This document shows, one piece after another, positions 9,491 through 20,357 of a DNA stretch of 64,000 nucleotides; positions within the stretch are counted from its first letter, which is position 1, and each line of letters starts with the position of its first letter. The stretch spans positions 117,702 to 181,701 of the forward strand of contig JNVV01000066.1 of NCBI GenBank assembly GCA_000733355.1. Direction: 5' to 3'. This DNA is from Falciphora oryzae. Lineage: Eukaryota; Ascomycota; Sordariomycetes; Magnaporthales; Magnaporthaceae. Made by a program: the position numbers and the translations under genes. The notes beneath the pieces are model-generated. The model had not been told where the DNA came from, made no database searches, and worked only from the letters and a program-made list of their open reading frames with translations.

Positions 9491-10648
9491 ACTGCTGTTC
9501 TCTCTGGCCGTGGCCCCCGACGACGGTGATGTGAGCGAGGAAGATGGGGACCAGCTGTCGCTGCTGAGCGGGCGGTGTGCGCCAACGGGCCGTGCCACCA
9601 CGCTGTCCAGGCTCCACGAGTCGGCGTCCCAGGACGACCACCGGAACAGGGCCAGCTGACGCAGCAGGGCGTCGAGCATGCCGGCGACAACTGCGCCCGG
9701 TTCGTGACCGACGACCGCGATTGGCCGTTCAACGGGGTCCGGCGGCTGTCCGGGCGAGCTCCCGGAGGAGAAGTCGTCTTCTTCATCGCCATCCAGAAGC
9801 TGGCCCCCGCTGTCGGGATGGAGGAGGGTGCCTAGGGTGACGTCGCCGCTGCTGCTCCGCATACTCGGGATGCCGCCGCATGGTACCGCGGTAGCAGTAG
9901 CAGTAGCAGCATGCGACGACGGGAATCGCAGACGCGCAGATGCGGCTTCGAAGCTGGACCCCAGGCCCGACGAGTTATCGTTCGGCGACTGGAGGTCGTC
10001 GAGAACGGCGTCAAAGGGGCGATTGGCAGTCTGTCCGAACATGGGGCCGTGCGGTCCCGAGCTTGGCGGCACCACGTCCCCAGGAGGGAAGGAGAAGAGG
10101 TGGGCGTGTACGGCGTCGTCGCAGCCCTGGGCAGCCCGGTTCCGGCCGTGGTGCTGGCCCTCGGGGGCCGCCGGTGCCGGGGTCCACAGGCGCGACATGA
10201 AGCTCGTTTCTGCCGAAGCCGAGGGCGACCTTGCCGGGCTGGGGAGGGATTCGCTCCACGACCCTGCCTGGGAGCGGTGGCGGCCGCGACGGTGGTGGTT
10301 ATGACGCGCCACGTTAGACCTGGAGGCCGAGGCCGCCAGCGCCGAACGCCCGCCCAAGACGTCCAGGGGCAAGACTGGGTAGCCGCTGCCGCCATGTTGG
10401 GCCAGAGGAGGCCGCCCCAGGGGCCGACCGCCGCTGGTGACGCACCGGGCGCCGACGCGGAGGCAGCGGTCGCAGGGGCCGGCGGGGGGCGCGGGGTCGT
10501 CGGCCCAAGGTGGCGGAGGGGACGCCGAGCTGCGCAGGCAACGAAGCTTCTGGTCCCGACACCGGTCGCAGGCGTACCTCTTGGCAACCTGACTGGTGCT
10601 CATGGCGTGGACGCGGCTGCTGGAGTGCCCAACGCGCCCGGCCACCAT
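8864..10648 (-). CDS. Zn2Cys6 transcription factor, probable cluster regulator (AflR-like)
   Basis: Single exon, 594 residues from the ATG at 10648. A second ATG at 10603 lies 15 codons further in, directly before the zinc cluster, and gives 579 residues; either may be used. The binuclear cluster is CDRCRDQKLRC then CDRCLRVGARC, spacing C-x2-C-x6-C-x21-C-x2-C-x6-C. The 21-residue middle loop is proline-rich and longer than usual. The middle of the protein is Ser/Pro/Gly-rich with a polyserine run. The C-terminal helical part (about 430-594) resembles the AflR-type regulatory region. Known: such proteins bind CGG- or TCG/CGA-containing sites and switch on pathway genes in the nucleus. Inferred: activator of this cluster. 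It is divergent from P450-B across about 1 kb and convergent with P450-A. Confidence 0.82.
9461..9488 (+). repeat. (GCT)n microsatellite inside the regulator gene
   Basis: About nine GCT units on the plus strand, encoding polyserine (AGC) on the minus strand in the linker of the Zn2Cys6 protein. Length variation here would stay in frame. Confidence 0.9.
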
Positions 10649-11638
10649 GCATGTCACGGGCCTGCAACCTCGAGGGAGACGGAGAAGCGGGCCTGGTGTC
10701 TGCGAGGCCAGCCTTGTGCATGTGGTACCCGGCGCTCGAGAAAGGCCGTTTATGCGGGCATCGCCATGCTACATGCCACGGGCGTACGTGCAGCACGCAG
10801 CCAGTAGACATGTTATACTCACTCGTCTATCTGGCGCGCCCCCTGGCACGGCTAGCAGCAGGTTTTCTGACCGCAGGTGCGCCGCCGCACCAACAACACT
10901 CACCAACGAAAAAAAAGGGCCAATAAATGCATGCAAGCAATTAACCGGCGGCCGCTTACTGTCGCCCAGGGTGCAGTAGGAATCTTCAGGACGCACAGGC
11001 CATGTGTCACAGGACAGATTTGTGTGCAAAACAGGGCGAAAACTGTCTCAGCGAACATAGATAAGATCACCCCAGACAGAGCAATCAATCGATCCAGCAT
11101 CACCAATCAACTACTCGTAACGCTGTGCAGCCATAAGCGGCGTCAGCCCAGAAAAGAGGCACAGGCCAATAAATGCATGTGGGCTTACCTCCACCTCTGG
11201 AGTGCTGATACGGCCGGCGGGCTGTCGCGGTCATTTGGCTTCGGAGCGTGCCTCTGCTTGTTTTGGGCAGGCCTCACCAATCGGCGCGCCTCGATGCCTG
11301 GTGTAAGCGGCGCAGTGCCGTGCCGCATCGAGACATATTTCCGGACCGAGCTGGGAGGATCGAGGCCGAGGCTTGAGGCGACTGAAGGTCCCTGCGGCAG
11401 AGACACCAATTTTCCCGCCCGGTCCCCAAGTTCCCGATACGACTGCACGTGCAGACGGAGGGGCCCTCGACGCGGAGCGCCCTTCCAGGCCTGTCCTGGC
11501 GGTCTCGGCGGGTTTAAAGGGGGTGCGTTTCGCCGTGCCGGAGCCGCAGAACACCGATGGCTGGACGCCACAGAGCCACCGCTCACCACCCCGTGGGCCA
11601 GACAGACCTGCTCGGAAGCAACGGCGAGGTAGTAGAAA
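10649..11638. promoter_or_regulatory. divergent promoter region between regulator and P450-B
   Basis: Nearly 1 kb with no convincing gene. An overlapping open frame at 10877-11632 has no recognisable domain, no splice logic and ordinary intergenic composition. A short phrase of about 20 bp (CAATAAATGCATG) occurs at 10920 and again at 11166. Confidence 0.5.
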
Positions 11639-13431
11639 ATGATACGCGAGTTTGCATACGGGCTCGCAGGGCTATGGCTGCTGGGGTACGCCCTCGACTA
11701 CCTCTTCAGCCTCGCCGATGACCCCCGGGAGCCCCCGCGATTACGCCCCAAAGTGGTGCCCGTCATTGGGCACGTCCTCGGCCTCCTCCGGCACGGCCCG
11801 ACCTACTACAAGTACACGAGGTCTGTCTGCAGCCGCGTTGCCCTCCGGGCCAGTAACCTTAACCGCTTGCGCACTCTCTAGTCTCTCCCCCTTGTGCAGC
11901 ACTCCTCGACTGACTTTTTGGCCTCTCTGCCCAACAGTGACGCCGCCGACGCCGAGATGTACAGTCTCGACGTCCTCAGCTTCAAGGTGTACATCAGCGC
12001 GTCCAGCCGCCTGCTGCCCTTGATCCAGAAGCACTCCCGCGCCTTGTCCTTCCGTCCCTTCCTGCAGCTGACGGCGCGCCAGTACGGCGACGCCTCGGAG
12101 GCGGCGCACGCCATCTACGCCGGCTCGCTGCCCGACGACCTGAGCCAGGCCGTCAAGGCAACCCTGGCGCCGGGCCCGCACCTCGACGACCTGAGCTTGC
12201 GCATGGGCAACCGGGTCCTCGTGGACATGGACCGCCTGCTCCCAAACCGCCCCGGCACGCCAAAGGCGACTCGCTTGCTGCGGTGGGCCCGGCATGCCGT
12301 CGTGCAGGCGACCAGCTGCGCAGTCTACGGCGAGGACCACCCCTTCGTCGACCCGGACGTCGAGAACGCCTATTGGTGAGCCTCTCTCTGCAGCAACCCT
12401 TCCCTCTGCAGTCCCCCCTGGCTGGCCCAGGCTGAGCGACACAAACCGGCAGGAAATGGATGACCTACCTGACCGCACACCTGGTGGGCTGGCTCGACAT
12501 AACCGGCAGGGGGTACGCGCTGCGCGACAGGGTATTCAAGGCCTACGCCCGCTACTGCCGCGTCCTCCCCGGCTACGCCTCGCAGCTGATGAAGGAGCAT
12601 CAGCGCGTGCTGGGCGAGGCAGGCGTCCCCGACGTCGACAGGGCCAAGCAGGCGGCCATCTTCACCATCGCGTCCTTCAGCAACTCGGCGCCGACGCTCT
12701 ACTGGACCCTCTGGGAGCTGTTCTCGCGCCCCGAGGTGCTGGCGCAGGTCAGGCAGGAGCTCGAGGCGCACGCCGTCGTCGCCAACAAGCACCACCAGGC
12801 GGACGCAACGCCCGCCGCACAAAACGAGTGCGACTTTGTGCTAGATGTCGCCGCCATCAAGACCAAGTGTGCCTTGCTCTTGTCTGTATTCCAGGAGACG
12901 CAGCGGACGCGCCACGTCAACCCCAGCTTCCGAAAGGTCATGTCGGACGTTCTGCTGGACGGCAAGTACCTCCTGAAGAAGGGGCGCTACCTCCAGGTGC
13001 CCGGAAACGTCATACACGGCGAGCGGGGTATATGGGGCGACTCGGCCCTCGAGTTCGACGCGTACCGCTTCGTGCCAGCCCCGGGCGACGACGCCAAGGG
13101 CGGCCGCCCGGTCCCGACGGCAGCCGCAGGTACCGGGGCGACGGCCAGCGGTTTCGTGCCCTGGGGCGCCGCGCCTTACCTCTGTCCCGCGAGGCAGTTC
13201 GCCGCGACCGAGATCCTGATCGTGGTTGCTCTCTTGGCACTCAGGGCGGATATTCGGCCGGCCGCGGGCACTTGGGACAGGACGCCGGCCCTGAACTTCT
13301 CGGACCTTTCCACCCTTTCGCCACCCAAGGCCGATGTCGAGATGGAGGTAAGTGCACGGCCAGGGTGGGTGGGACGGTGGGGTTTGCGCATGGGTGAGAG
13401 CCGAAGCCGTGTTCCTCTGGCGTCGGGCTGA
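11639..13431 (+). CDS. cytochrome P450 monooxygenase B (CYP7/CYP8-like)
   Basis: Three exons, 11639..11820, 11938..12375 and 12453..13431, encode 532 residues. The first donor is GTCTGT, the second GTGAGC. N-terminal hydrophobic anchor (IREFAYGLAGLWLLGYALDY) then the hinge RPKVVPVIGHVLGLL. K-helix ExxR is ETQR. The heme loop is FVPWGAAPYLCPARQFA: the ligand cysteine is present but the usual glycine two residues on is alanine. The layout, with a weakly conserved I helix (SFSNSAPTLYWTLWELF, no AGxxT), is that of CYP7/CYP8-like fungal P450s such as prostacyclin-synthase-like enzymes, some of which rearrange or oxidise without the canonical threonine. The end MGESRSRVPLASG is typical for such fungal P450s, so no further intron is proposed. 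Likely an ER-bound tailoring enzyme of the cluster. Confidence 0.82.
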
Positions 13432-13670
13432 ATAATTAGAGGGTTAGTGGCATGGCACCGAGCATCCGTCTGGGCAGTGAGTTATATGGATGTATGTAGC
13501 GAGAAGAGCAGGCACCTAGAGGTAGGCAGGCAGACCGCCGGGTAGGTTGGCTCAGTGGGAGACAGCTGGTAGTCACTTCAGTTTCGGTGAACACATTGAA
13601 CCCAGTGTAGCCGAAACCCGCCCACCAAGTCCACCCTGCGGACAAAAAGAGAGACAAACACGTGCCCTCT

Positions 13671-15328
13671 TCAGTCGATCTGCTTCTCGCAGCCGATCCT
13701 GTTCAAAAGCTCCTTGCGGTCGGCCTGCCGGTGTAGGCTGAAGCTGCTGCTGGCCCCTCCTGCAGTCCTCTCTGAGCTCACTGACCCAGCAGCAGCAGCA
13801 GCGCCCGCACGGCGCTCCTGACGGCCCCACCTTTGAAGGTCGACGGCCTCCACAGCCACCTCTCGCTCGAGGGGCTCCGACCCTTGTCCTCCTTGGGCTT
13901 CCTCCTCCGTCTCCTCGGGTGTCTCCTCGCCGTCGCTGCGCACGTCTTCGGCATTGCTGCCCCGTAGAACTCTTGCGGCAACGCGAATCATGGACACGGA
14001 CCACACGCCTATAATGATTTGCATCATAAGGAGGTAGAACAGAAACACAATCCGGATGCTGTCTTGATGACAGACCGTTCCATCGCCAGGGTTTCGGAAT
14101 GGTTCCAGCAAATGCCGCCAGCCCGCCGGGAGAGGCAATGGACCCTCCAGGCTATCAGCGGAGCCTCGGAAGCAGGCCAAGGGCAGGGTCCGCGGGGCTT
14201 GGGCGTAGATGCTCCAGCAAACAATCAGGCACAAAACGTGGCGGGCCACGAGCCAGGTGACCACGAAAGCACCAAATGCAAGGTCGCAACATTTGTTGAA
14301 GCCGGTGCATTTCAGGCATTTGGCAAGCTGAGCGGAAGGGGTTCAAACCCAATCATCAGTCCCGGGACCCAATGAGGAGGAGCAAGAACAAACGGCGAGA
14401 CAACCCACGGGAAAGAAGAGCTCGGACACATCCATCAGGACCAGGATCAAGGTGCCGACGCGAGTGTGATGGTAGAAGTAGGAGGCGGCAACGAGGGTCA
14501 CGGTGACGGCGTGGTGGATAATCATCTGCCAGTAGTCACTGCGCCGGGCCTCCATGTTGACAACCAAGACCTGCTGAACCCAATAGGCCCACTGCACGAG
14601 TATGTAGCCCTTGGTGAGCCCAGAGAGCTCCCTCTGGGGCCACTCGGTCCACAGCTCATGCAGGTTGAGGAAGTATGGGGAGCTGGCATACAAGTACTGG
14701 CGGCGGAAACGAAGGTCAGGGGCCGGTCAGCAGATGGAACGGAGCGTCGAGCAGACAAGGCACGGTTGGTTGCAACATTGCACGTACGAGTCCCAGGGGC
14801 CAGAAGCAGACATAATACAGGAACATCCAGCCCTGCTCGGCGAACCTGGTGCGCTCCCTGGTTCCGGTCGCGCCCAGCCACCTGGCTAGCGGCGAGAGCA
14901 GGTGCTGCATCAGACCGGCGCGGAGGCCGGTGAGGACCACGACCGAGAATGCGACGAAGCAGAGGTCGTCCACCCCGGCGGCGTACAATCCAGTGCGAGG
15001 ATTGAAGCACGGCAGCGTCACGAACTTGTCCGCATAGAGGCCGGTCCGGCCGCGGGCGTGGCGACCCAGAAGCGGCAGGGCGACAAGACAGCACGAGAGG
15101 ACTGTGGGCACAGGTTAGCACTGCTGGCCGGCCCAAGGGTTCCACGCCATGCCGAGGTGGGCGTGTGGTGATGGAGTACCAAGTGGCTGTGCACGGCGGA
15201 CACGCACCGAACTGGTTGTCAAACAGCCAGCTGGACCAGCAGGCGCCTTGGACGCTTCCCTTGACAGTCCTGCCAGGTGTGCTTGCGTGAGCCTCGGGCC
15301 TGGTGCGGACGCTCGCCGCGGGCGCCAT
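13671..15328 (-). CDS. LAG1/TLC-domain ceramide synthase-like protein 1 (divergent copy)
   Basis: Four exons, complement(15208..15328), (14788..15101), (14409..14696) and (13671..14327), give 459 residues with several membrane segments in a TLC domain. The Lag1 motif begins HHAVTVTLVAASY (H206, H207) and continues to LMDVSELFFPLAK (D234, E237). Known: ceramide synthases in the ER join sphingoid bases to acyl-CoA and need the paired histidines and the D-x-x-D. Here the last acid is Glu rather than Asp, and the residue before the first Asp is Met, a variant I recall from some fungal members. The N-terminus before the first membrane span is short (about 40 residues), while the cytosolic tail is long, acidic and alanine-rich. 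It pairs head-to-head with the second, more canonical copy. Role inferred: self-protection, or N-acylation in the pathway. Activity is less certain than for copy 2. Confidence 0.82.
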
Positions 15329-15980
15329 GTCTGTATGTCTGTCCAGAGGCGACCTGGGTGCGGTGCCGGGGGCGCGGCGCAGACTCGAGGACCAGCGAGA
15401 GAAAGAGCCGTCTTGCACAATAAGCTAGTAGCTGATGTTATGGGCGGGAGGGCGGGCAGAGAGAAGCGCAAGGTCGGTGTTGCGCGTGCTTTTTTGCTGG
15501 TTTCCGCGCTCAGGAGAACGAGCCAAACGAGGGAGCGCGGCGGGCACGTATCAATGATCGTGTCTGGAACCCAATACGCAGCACGGGGCGTACCGCGTAT
15601 AGGCAGGCCGCCATGGATCAATCAAACTAAGCCTGTGCCTGCTTCAATTGATTGCATCGTGCTGCCAATAACCAACCGCAATTTCCATCCCTGCACCAGA
15701 GCGGCACCCGGCTGTCATCCCAATCATCGCCCGTCAGCGGCAGGTAAGCTGAGATGACCAGTGTCCGAGAGATTTAGGCCGTGGCGCCCGCTTTCTTTCT
15801 CTTTTTCTCTTTACTCTCCGTCTGTGCTGCCCCACTTTGCTGCAGCCTGTCGCGCAAGCCAACAACCAAGTGTTGCGTCTGGCTCGCATCTCGCCTTGAT
15901 ATCCATCCCTCGGCGTGTGGCGCTGGGAAAAAGGGCTCACCTGACACTTCTCGCCACACGGGCAGCGTACGGCATCCCAC
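15329..15980. promoter_or_regulatory. shared promoter region of the two ceramide synthase-like genes
   Basis: A 652-bp head-to-head gap between two paralogous families members transcribed apart from each other. This arrangement would allow joint induction. No coding potential and no clear repeat was seen. Confidence 0.55.
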
Positions 15981-17403
15981 ATGCAGCGGCCCGTGGACCC
16001 CGACCAGCACGCCGATGGCGTGTCGCGCCGGCGAACCAGGCCCGGAGCCGACGGCGACGGCACGGTCGGCGCCCCAGTCACTGCGCACCAGCGCGGCTCC
16101 GCAGTGTCGGCGCCGCTGAAGCCGAGCAACGGGCACGCCGCTCGCCGTCGACCAGGCAAGGACAAGTCGTTCGCTGCGAGCGCCAGACGCAGCCTCAGGG
16201 CCGTCCGCCGCCTCTTTGTCCGGCGCACCTGGACCCTGCCCCTTCTCCTCGTGGTCCTGTTCCTGGCGTCGTACGCCGTGAACCCCACCGAATCCAACGT
16301 CGTCGGCCGTTTCTTGTTTCTTTCCTACCGCATCGACGGCGGCGGCCACCCAAAGTCAAACAAAGCGGCGCAATACGGCAAGGGACCCTGGGACGTCGCC
16401 TTCGTCGCCTTCTACACCATCTTCCTGTCCTTCACCCGCGAGTTCGTCATGCACGAGCTCCTCCGGCCGCTGGCCCGCTCCCGCTTCTGCGCCATCCGGG
16501 CCCGAGGCAAGCAGACTCGCTTCGCCGAGCAGATGTACACGGCCGTCTACGTCGTCTTCATAGGAGCCCTAGGCATGTACTGCATGAGCCGAAGCCCTGT
16601 CTGGTACTTCAACACGCGCGGGATGTACGAGGGCTACCCGCATAAAACGCACGAGGCCGCCTTCAAATTCTACTATCTGTTCCAGGCAGCCTTTTGGGTC
16701 CAGCAGGCGCTGGTGATGATCTTGGGCATCGAGAAGCGCCGCAAGGACTTCAAGGAGCTTGTGGCCCATCACATCGTCACCGTCGCTCTCATAGCCCTCA
16801 GTTACCGGTTCCATTTCACGTACATCGGCATCGCCGTCTACATAACCCACGACCTGAGCGATCTGGTTCTCGCGGTATGTTTGCATTTTCCGATCGGGCC
16901 ATAGCATTCTCGCCCCACTAACACGAAATACTCTGCCTTATCAGGCGTCCAAGGCCCTCAACTACATGGACGTCAACATCATGGTGCAAGCACCCTACTT
17001 TGCGCTGAACATCGTCTCTTGGGTCTACTTCCGACACTACATCAACATCCGCATCCTCTACTCCCTCCTCACAGAGTTCAGGACCGTCGGGCCCTATGAA
17101 CTTAACTGGGAGACTCAGCACTACAAATGCTGGATATCTAACATCATCACCTTTGGGCTCTTGGCCCTGCTGCAGCTTCTCAATGTCTTCTGGTTGGGCT
17201 GCATACTGCGCGTCGCCTACCGCATAGCCTTCCTGTCTGTCTACAAGGACGAACGTTCCGAAGCTGAGGACTCCGAGGACGACGCCGAGGCGGCCGGCGA
17301 AATAGCCCAGGGGAATGCGTTGGCCAAAGCATCGCTCTCGGCCGGAAAGGACGGCAAGCCGGCGGCGTCTGTGGCACACGGCAATGGTGGCGCGAGGCGG
17401 TAG
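15981..17403 (+). CDS. LAG1/TLC-domain ceramide synthase 2 (canonical copy)
   Basis: Two exons, 15981..16874 and 16945..17403 (donor GTATGT), encode 450 residues. The N-terminus is hydrophilic and basic (about 70 residues), followed by the span WTLPLLLVVLFLASYAVN and further spans to a TLC domain. The Lag1 motif is complete: HHIVTVALIALSY (H263, H264), then ITHDLSDLVLAASKALNYM (H290, D291, D294). The tail after about residue 400 is acidic, with a stretch of acidic Ser/Glu residues as in fungal Lag1 proteins, where such tails are phosphorylated. Known function: acyl-CoA-dependent N-acylation of sphinganine or phytosphingosine in the ER. Context: inside a PKS-NRPS cluster, next to another LAG1 gene. 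The fumonisin cluster carries LAG1-like genes (FUM17, FUM18) linked to self-protection. Inferred: an inhibitor-tolerant extra ceramide synthase. Confidence 0.9.
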
Positions 17404-17773
17404 CTTTTTCGGTCCATCACACGGTTATTTTGCCGCCTTACTGCCCTGAGGAGCATGTATTGCTTGGCTCTGTTGCGCTGTGACAAATCACCTTCTTCAC
17501 TCGTTGAGTCACGGATCGACTCTACGTCCCCCTTTTGCATACCCTAATACTGGATGTAATGCACACCTACAGCTTGCCCTAAGCCTAGACCCTAATGAGA
17601 CGATGTCGAAATTGAAGCAAGGCGGAGATTGCACCTGCACCACCCTGTTTTCTACATCCGGACCAGTAGTATGTCATCCACCTGCAACCAAACACCTCGA
17701 GGGCATCCCATACAACTCGTCGCATTTCCATCCACCTGGACATGCCACGCCGACTGTACCGAAGAGGCCCTGG
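17404..17773. other. convergent intergenic region
   Basis: A 370-bp gap between the ends of ceramide synthase 2 and P450-C, expected to hold both polyadenylation regions. No gene or repeat was seen. Confidence 0.5.
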
Positions 17774-20357
17774 TCAACCGCTCTTTGCCTTCCTCACGAA
17801 TTCGCACATGCACGGGTGTGCCATCTTCAGGTTCAGCTCGACGCGGATCTGCTGCTCGGGCTGGCCGGCCGGGATCCGGATCTCGGCGTACTCCTGGCAA
17901 ATGCGTGCCAAGGCATACTCCATTTGCTGCTGCCCAAACACGCGACCGAGGCAGTGCCGTGGCCCACTGTTGTGCACAAGGGTGGGATTTCTCCTGTCAG
18001 CTAGCCCGTCTTCTTTTTCCTCTTTTTTGTCGCTCTTCTCGCCCCCATTTCCTGGGTGGGCGGAACACTCACTGGTTGTAAGGGATGAAGTGCCAGCGGT
18101 TGATGTCGGCATCCTCCCACCTCTCCGGGCGGAACTCGAGCGCATCCTCGCCGTATATGTCCGTCCGTCGCTGGAGGCCACCGAGCGAGTATACTGTGTA
18201 TTTCTCTTGGTTAGCAAACCGATTCCATCCCGTCTTGGACAAAAGCCGAGGTTGGTTTTTTTTTTTTTCGCGACTGAAACCCACTGATTGTAGTGTCCTT
18301 GGCCACAGCCAGCGGCTCCCTGCCACTTTTGCCCCCGCCAACCGGCAGCGCGACATCGTTCAGGGCCATGCGGACGTTGAGTCCCACTTTACAGCTTGTC
18401 AGCATGGATACCACAGTACCTAGGTATGAGGGCGCCCACGTAATGCAAGGTGGCACGCAGGCAAAACTCACATGGGTGGTACAGCCGGAAAGTCTCGTTT
18501 ATCACTGATCGCACGTAGCCCAGCTGTCGAAGGTCGGCTGCCGTTGGTATGTTCGTGCCGCAACTGTGATAGCATCCCGTTATTAGTCGTGTCTGTGGGG
18601 GAGGGGAGTCACGCCACGCAATGAAAGGCGCTGCTACGAAATCGCCCTCCTGGAACTTACGTCTGAGCCACCTCTGCTTGCATCTTTCTCATGATGTGCG
18701 GGTGCTTTGCCATCATGAAGATGGCCCACGTGATAAGAATTGCCGAGGGGTCCTAAAAGGGAGAAAATGCGGCCTCGGTCAATGGGAGCCTGGGGGGTTG
18801 GTTCTACGCCGGGGATTTGGCAGCGCACATACCTTTCCTCCCAGCATGATGGACATCATGGACTCTTTGATATCCTAAAGACGGAAACGAGCCGCATTAG
18901 TGGCCGGATAATAAGGGAGGTTTTCGTCATCCCGCCGAGGTCTCCCCACCTTGTGGCTTCTCTTCTGGCTAACCAGGTCATCGAGCATGTTGTAATCTTG
19001 GTCGGATTTCTCGGAAAGGTCCCTGGCGTAAGCCCTGTCGGCCACGCCCGTGGTGTATGCGTTGAGCTCCCTGAGCGCCTTGGGGGCCAGGTATTTGTCC
19101 TTGACGTAGTATGCGTTCTTGCTATTCCCTCCTGCCTGTCAGTCTGGTTATCATCTACATCGGCGCGGGGGAGGGGCTGTCGCCGGAACGAACCCGAACA
19201 GCATGCGCGCCGTGTTGATAGGGTGCAGAGTGTCCATTGGCTTCCTGAATGGCGGCTCAGAAGTCAAGGAGCTAGCCGTCTCTCCGAAGAAGACATCCGT
19301 CACCACATCGAGCTGGTAGCGATCTATGAGGTCAAACACCTCGACGGGTTTGCCCTGGTCGAAGCGGGCGAAGAGCTTCTGGGCGTGCGACTCGGTCAGG
19401 CTAAGATCATTGGGTCTGAGCTTGGTAACCTGTATATAGCAAGTCAAGGCTTTCCTGTCAGGACGGCTGGAGCAGTTCGTTTGATGTCTCTGCAGACCCC
19501 TTGGATAATTATCAAACACTCAGATGGCATGTCTGTATCTGGCTTACGTGTTCCCGAATGCGGTCTTTGCTCCGGTGCCAGTCTTCGCCGTCAACTGTAC
19601 CGCGTTTCCGTCAGTATCGTCTCCCGGCGATATGGCAACGGCTGAAATAGCGCTGAAAATTCTAGCTTGACGGTCGCCAACATACCGACGAATATCTGAG
19701 TGTCGCCAAGCATATCACCCCAGATGCGCTTCGTGACCTCGCCTCTTCCAAAGCTCGACCACTGTTGTTTGTTGAAACATGAGTGTATACCCAGGTTAGC
19801 TGCGGTACATGGACGCGGGTGCATGTAAAGATAGGCAGGGGGCAGAGCTTCGCAGACCTCGGTAGACATGATGGCCTTGATGTTGGCCGGCTCGTCGGTG
19901 AAGAGGAGGCTGGTGCCGAACATGCGCAGCTCGGTCGTGTGACCGGGCACGGCATCGCACCAGGTGTTGATCAGCTCGTAAAAGGAGAATCGGAGGAACC
20001 GGTACATGGCGTAGACGGCCAAGTCCAGCCCTGGCGACCAAGTCCCGCGTGTTTTTAGAAAACGCTTCATTCAGGGCAAGAAGGCGGAGGGGACGCAGTC
20101 CGCAAAAGGAGCGACTCACCCAGGGGAGCCACGAAAGGGACCATCGGGGGCGGCAAGCCAAACTTTCGAAGCCTGCGGTAGCGATTCCACCTCGCGGCAT
20201 AGTCGACAACGTACGGCGTGAGGACGGCCAGCAAGCCATATGCCAACCACTTCCCCAGGGTCGCCGCCTCCGGAGGAAGGGAGGATGGCGTCAGGCTCCT
20301 CATGGTGTCAAGCTTAACACGGATTACCTCGTTGAGTTGGCTAGCCGTGGAGGGCAT
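17774..20357 (-). CDS. cytochrome P450 monooxygenase C (CYP52/CYP63-like)
   Basis: Twelve exons predicted on the minus strand: 20120..20357, 19858..20030, 19686..19761, 19548..19594, 19194..19429, 18950..19121, 18833..18874, 18661..18752, 18472..18563, 18285..18386, 18073..18193 and 17774..17966. They sum to 527 residues with phase kept at every junction. Landmarks: N-terminal anchor WLAYGLLAVLTPYVVDYAA, LGDTQIFVVDGEDWHRSK (the LGxGIFxxDGxxW signature of alkane/fatty-acid hydroxylases), I helix MLGGKDPSAILITW, ExxR as ETFR, FRPERW, and heme loop FIPYNHGPRHCLGRVFG. Known: CYP52/CYP63 enzymes hydroxylate alkyl chain ends. Inferred: oxidation of the polyketide chain. Odd: the I-helix AGxDTT is GGKDPS, so the usual threonine is proline. 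It is divergent from the PKS-NRPS gene. Confidence 0.83.

Noticed and set aside
13371..13439. A further intron at the end of P450-B (GTAAGT at 13348)
   Set aside because: The unspliced end MGESRSRVPLASG is the usual C-terminus of this type of fungal P450, so the donor-like site is probably unused.
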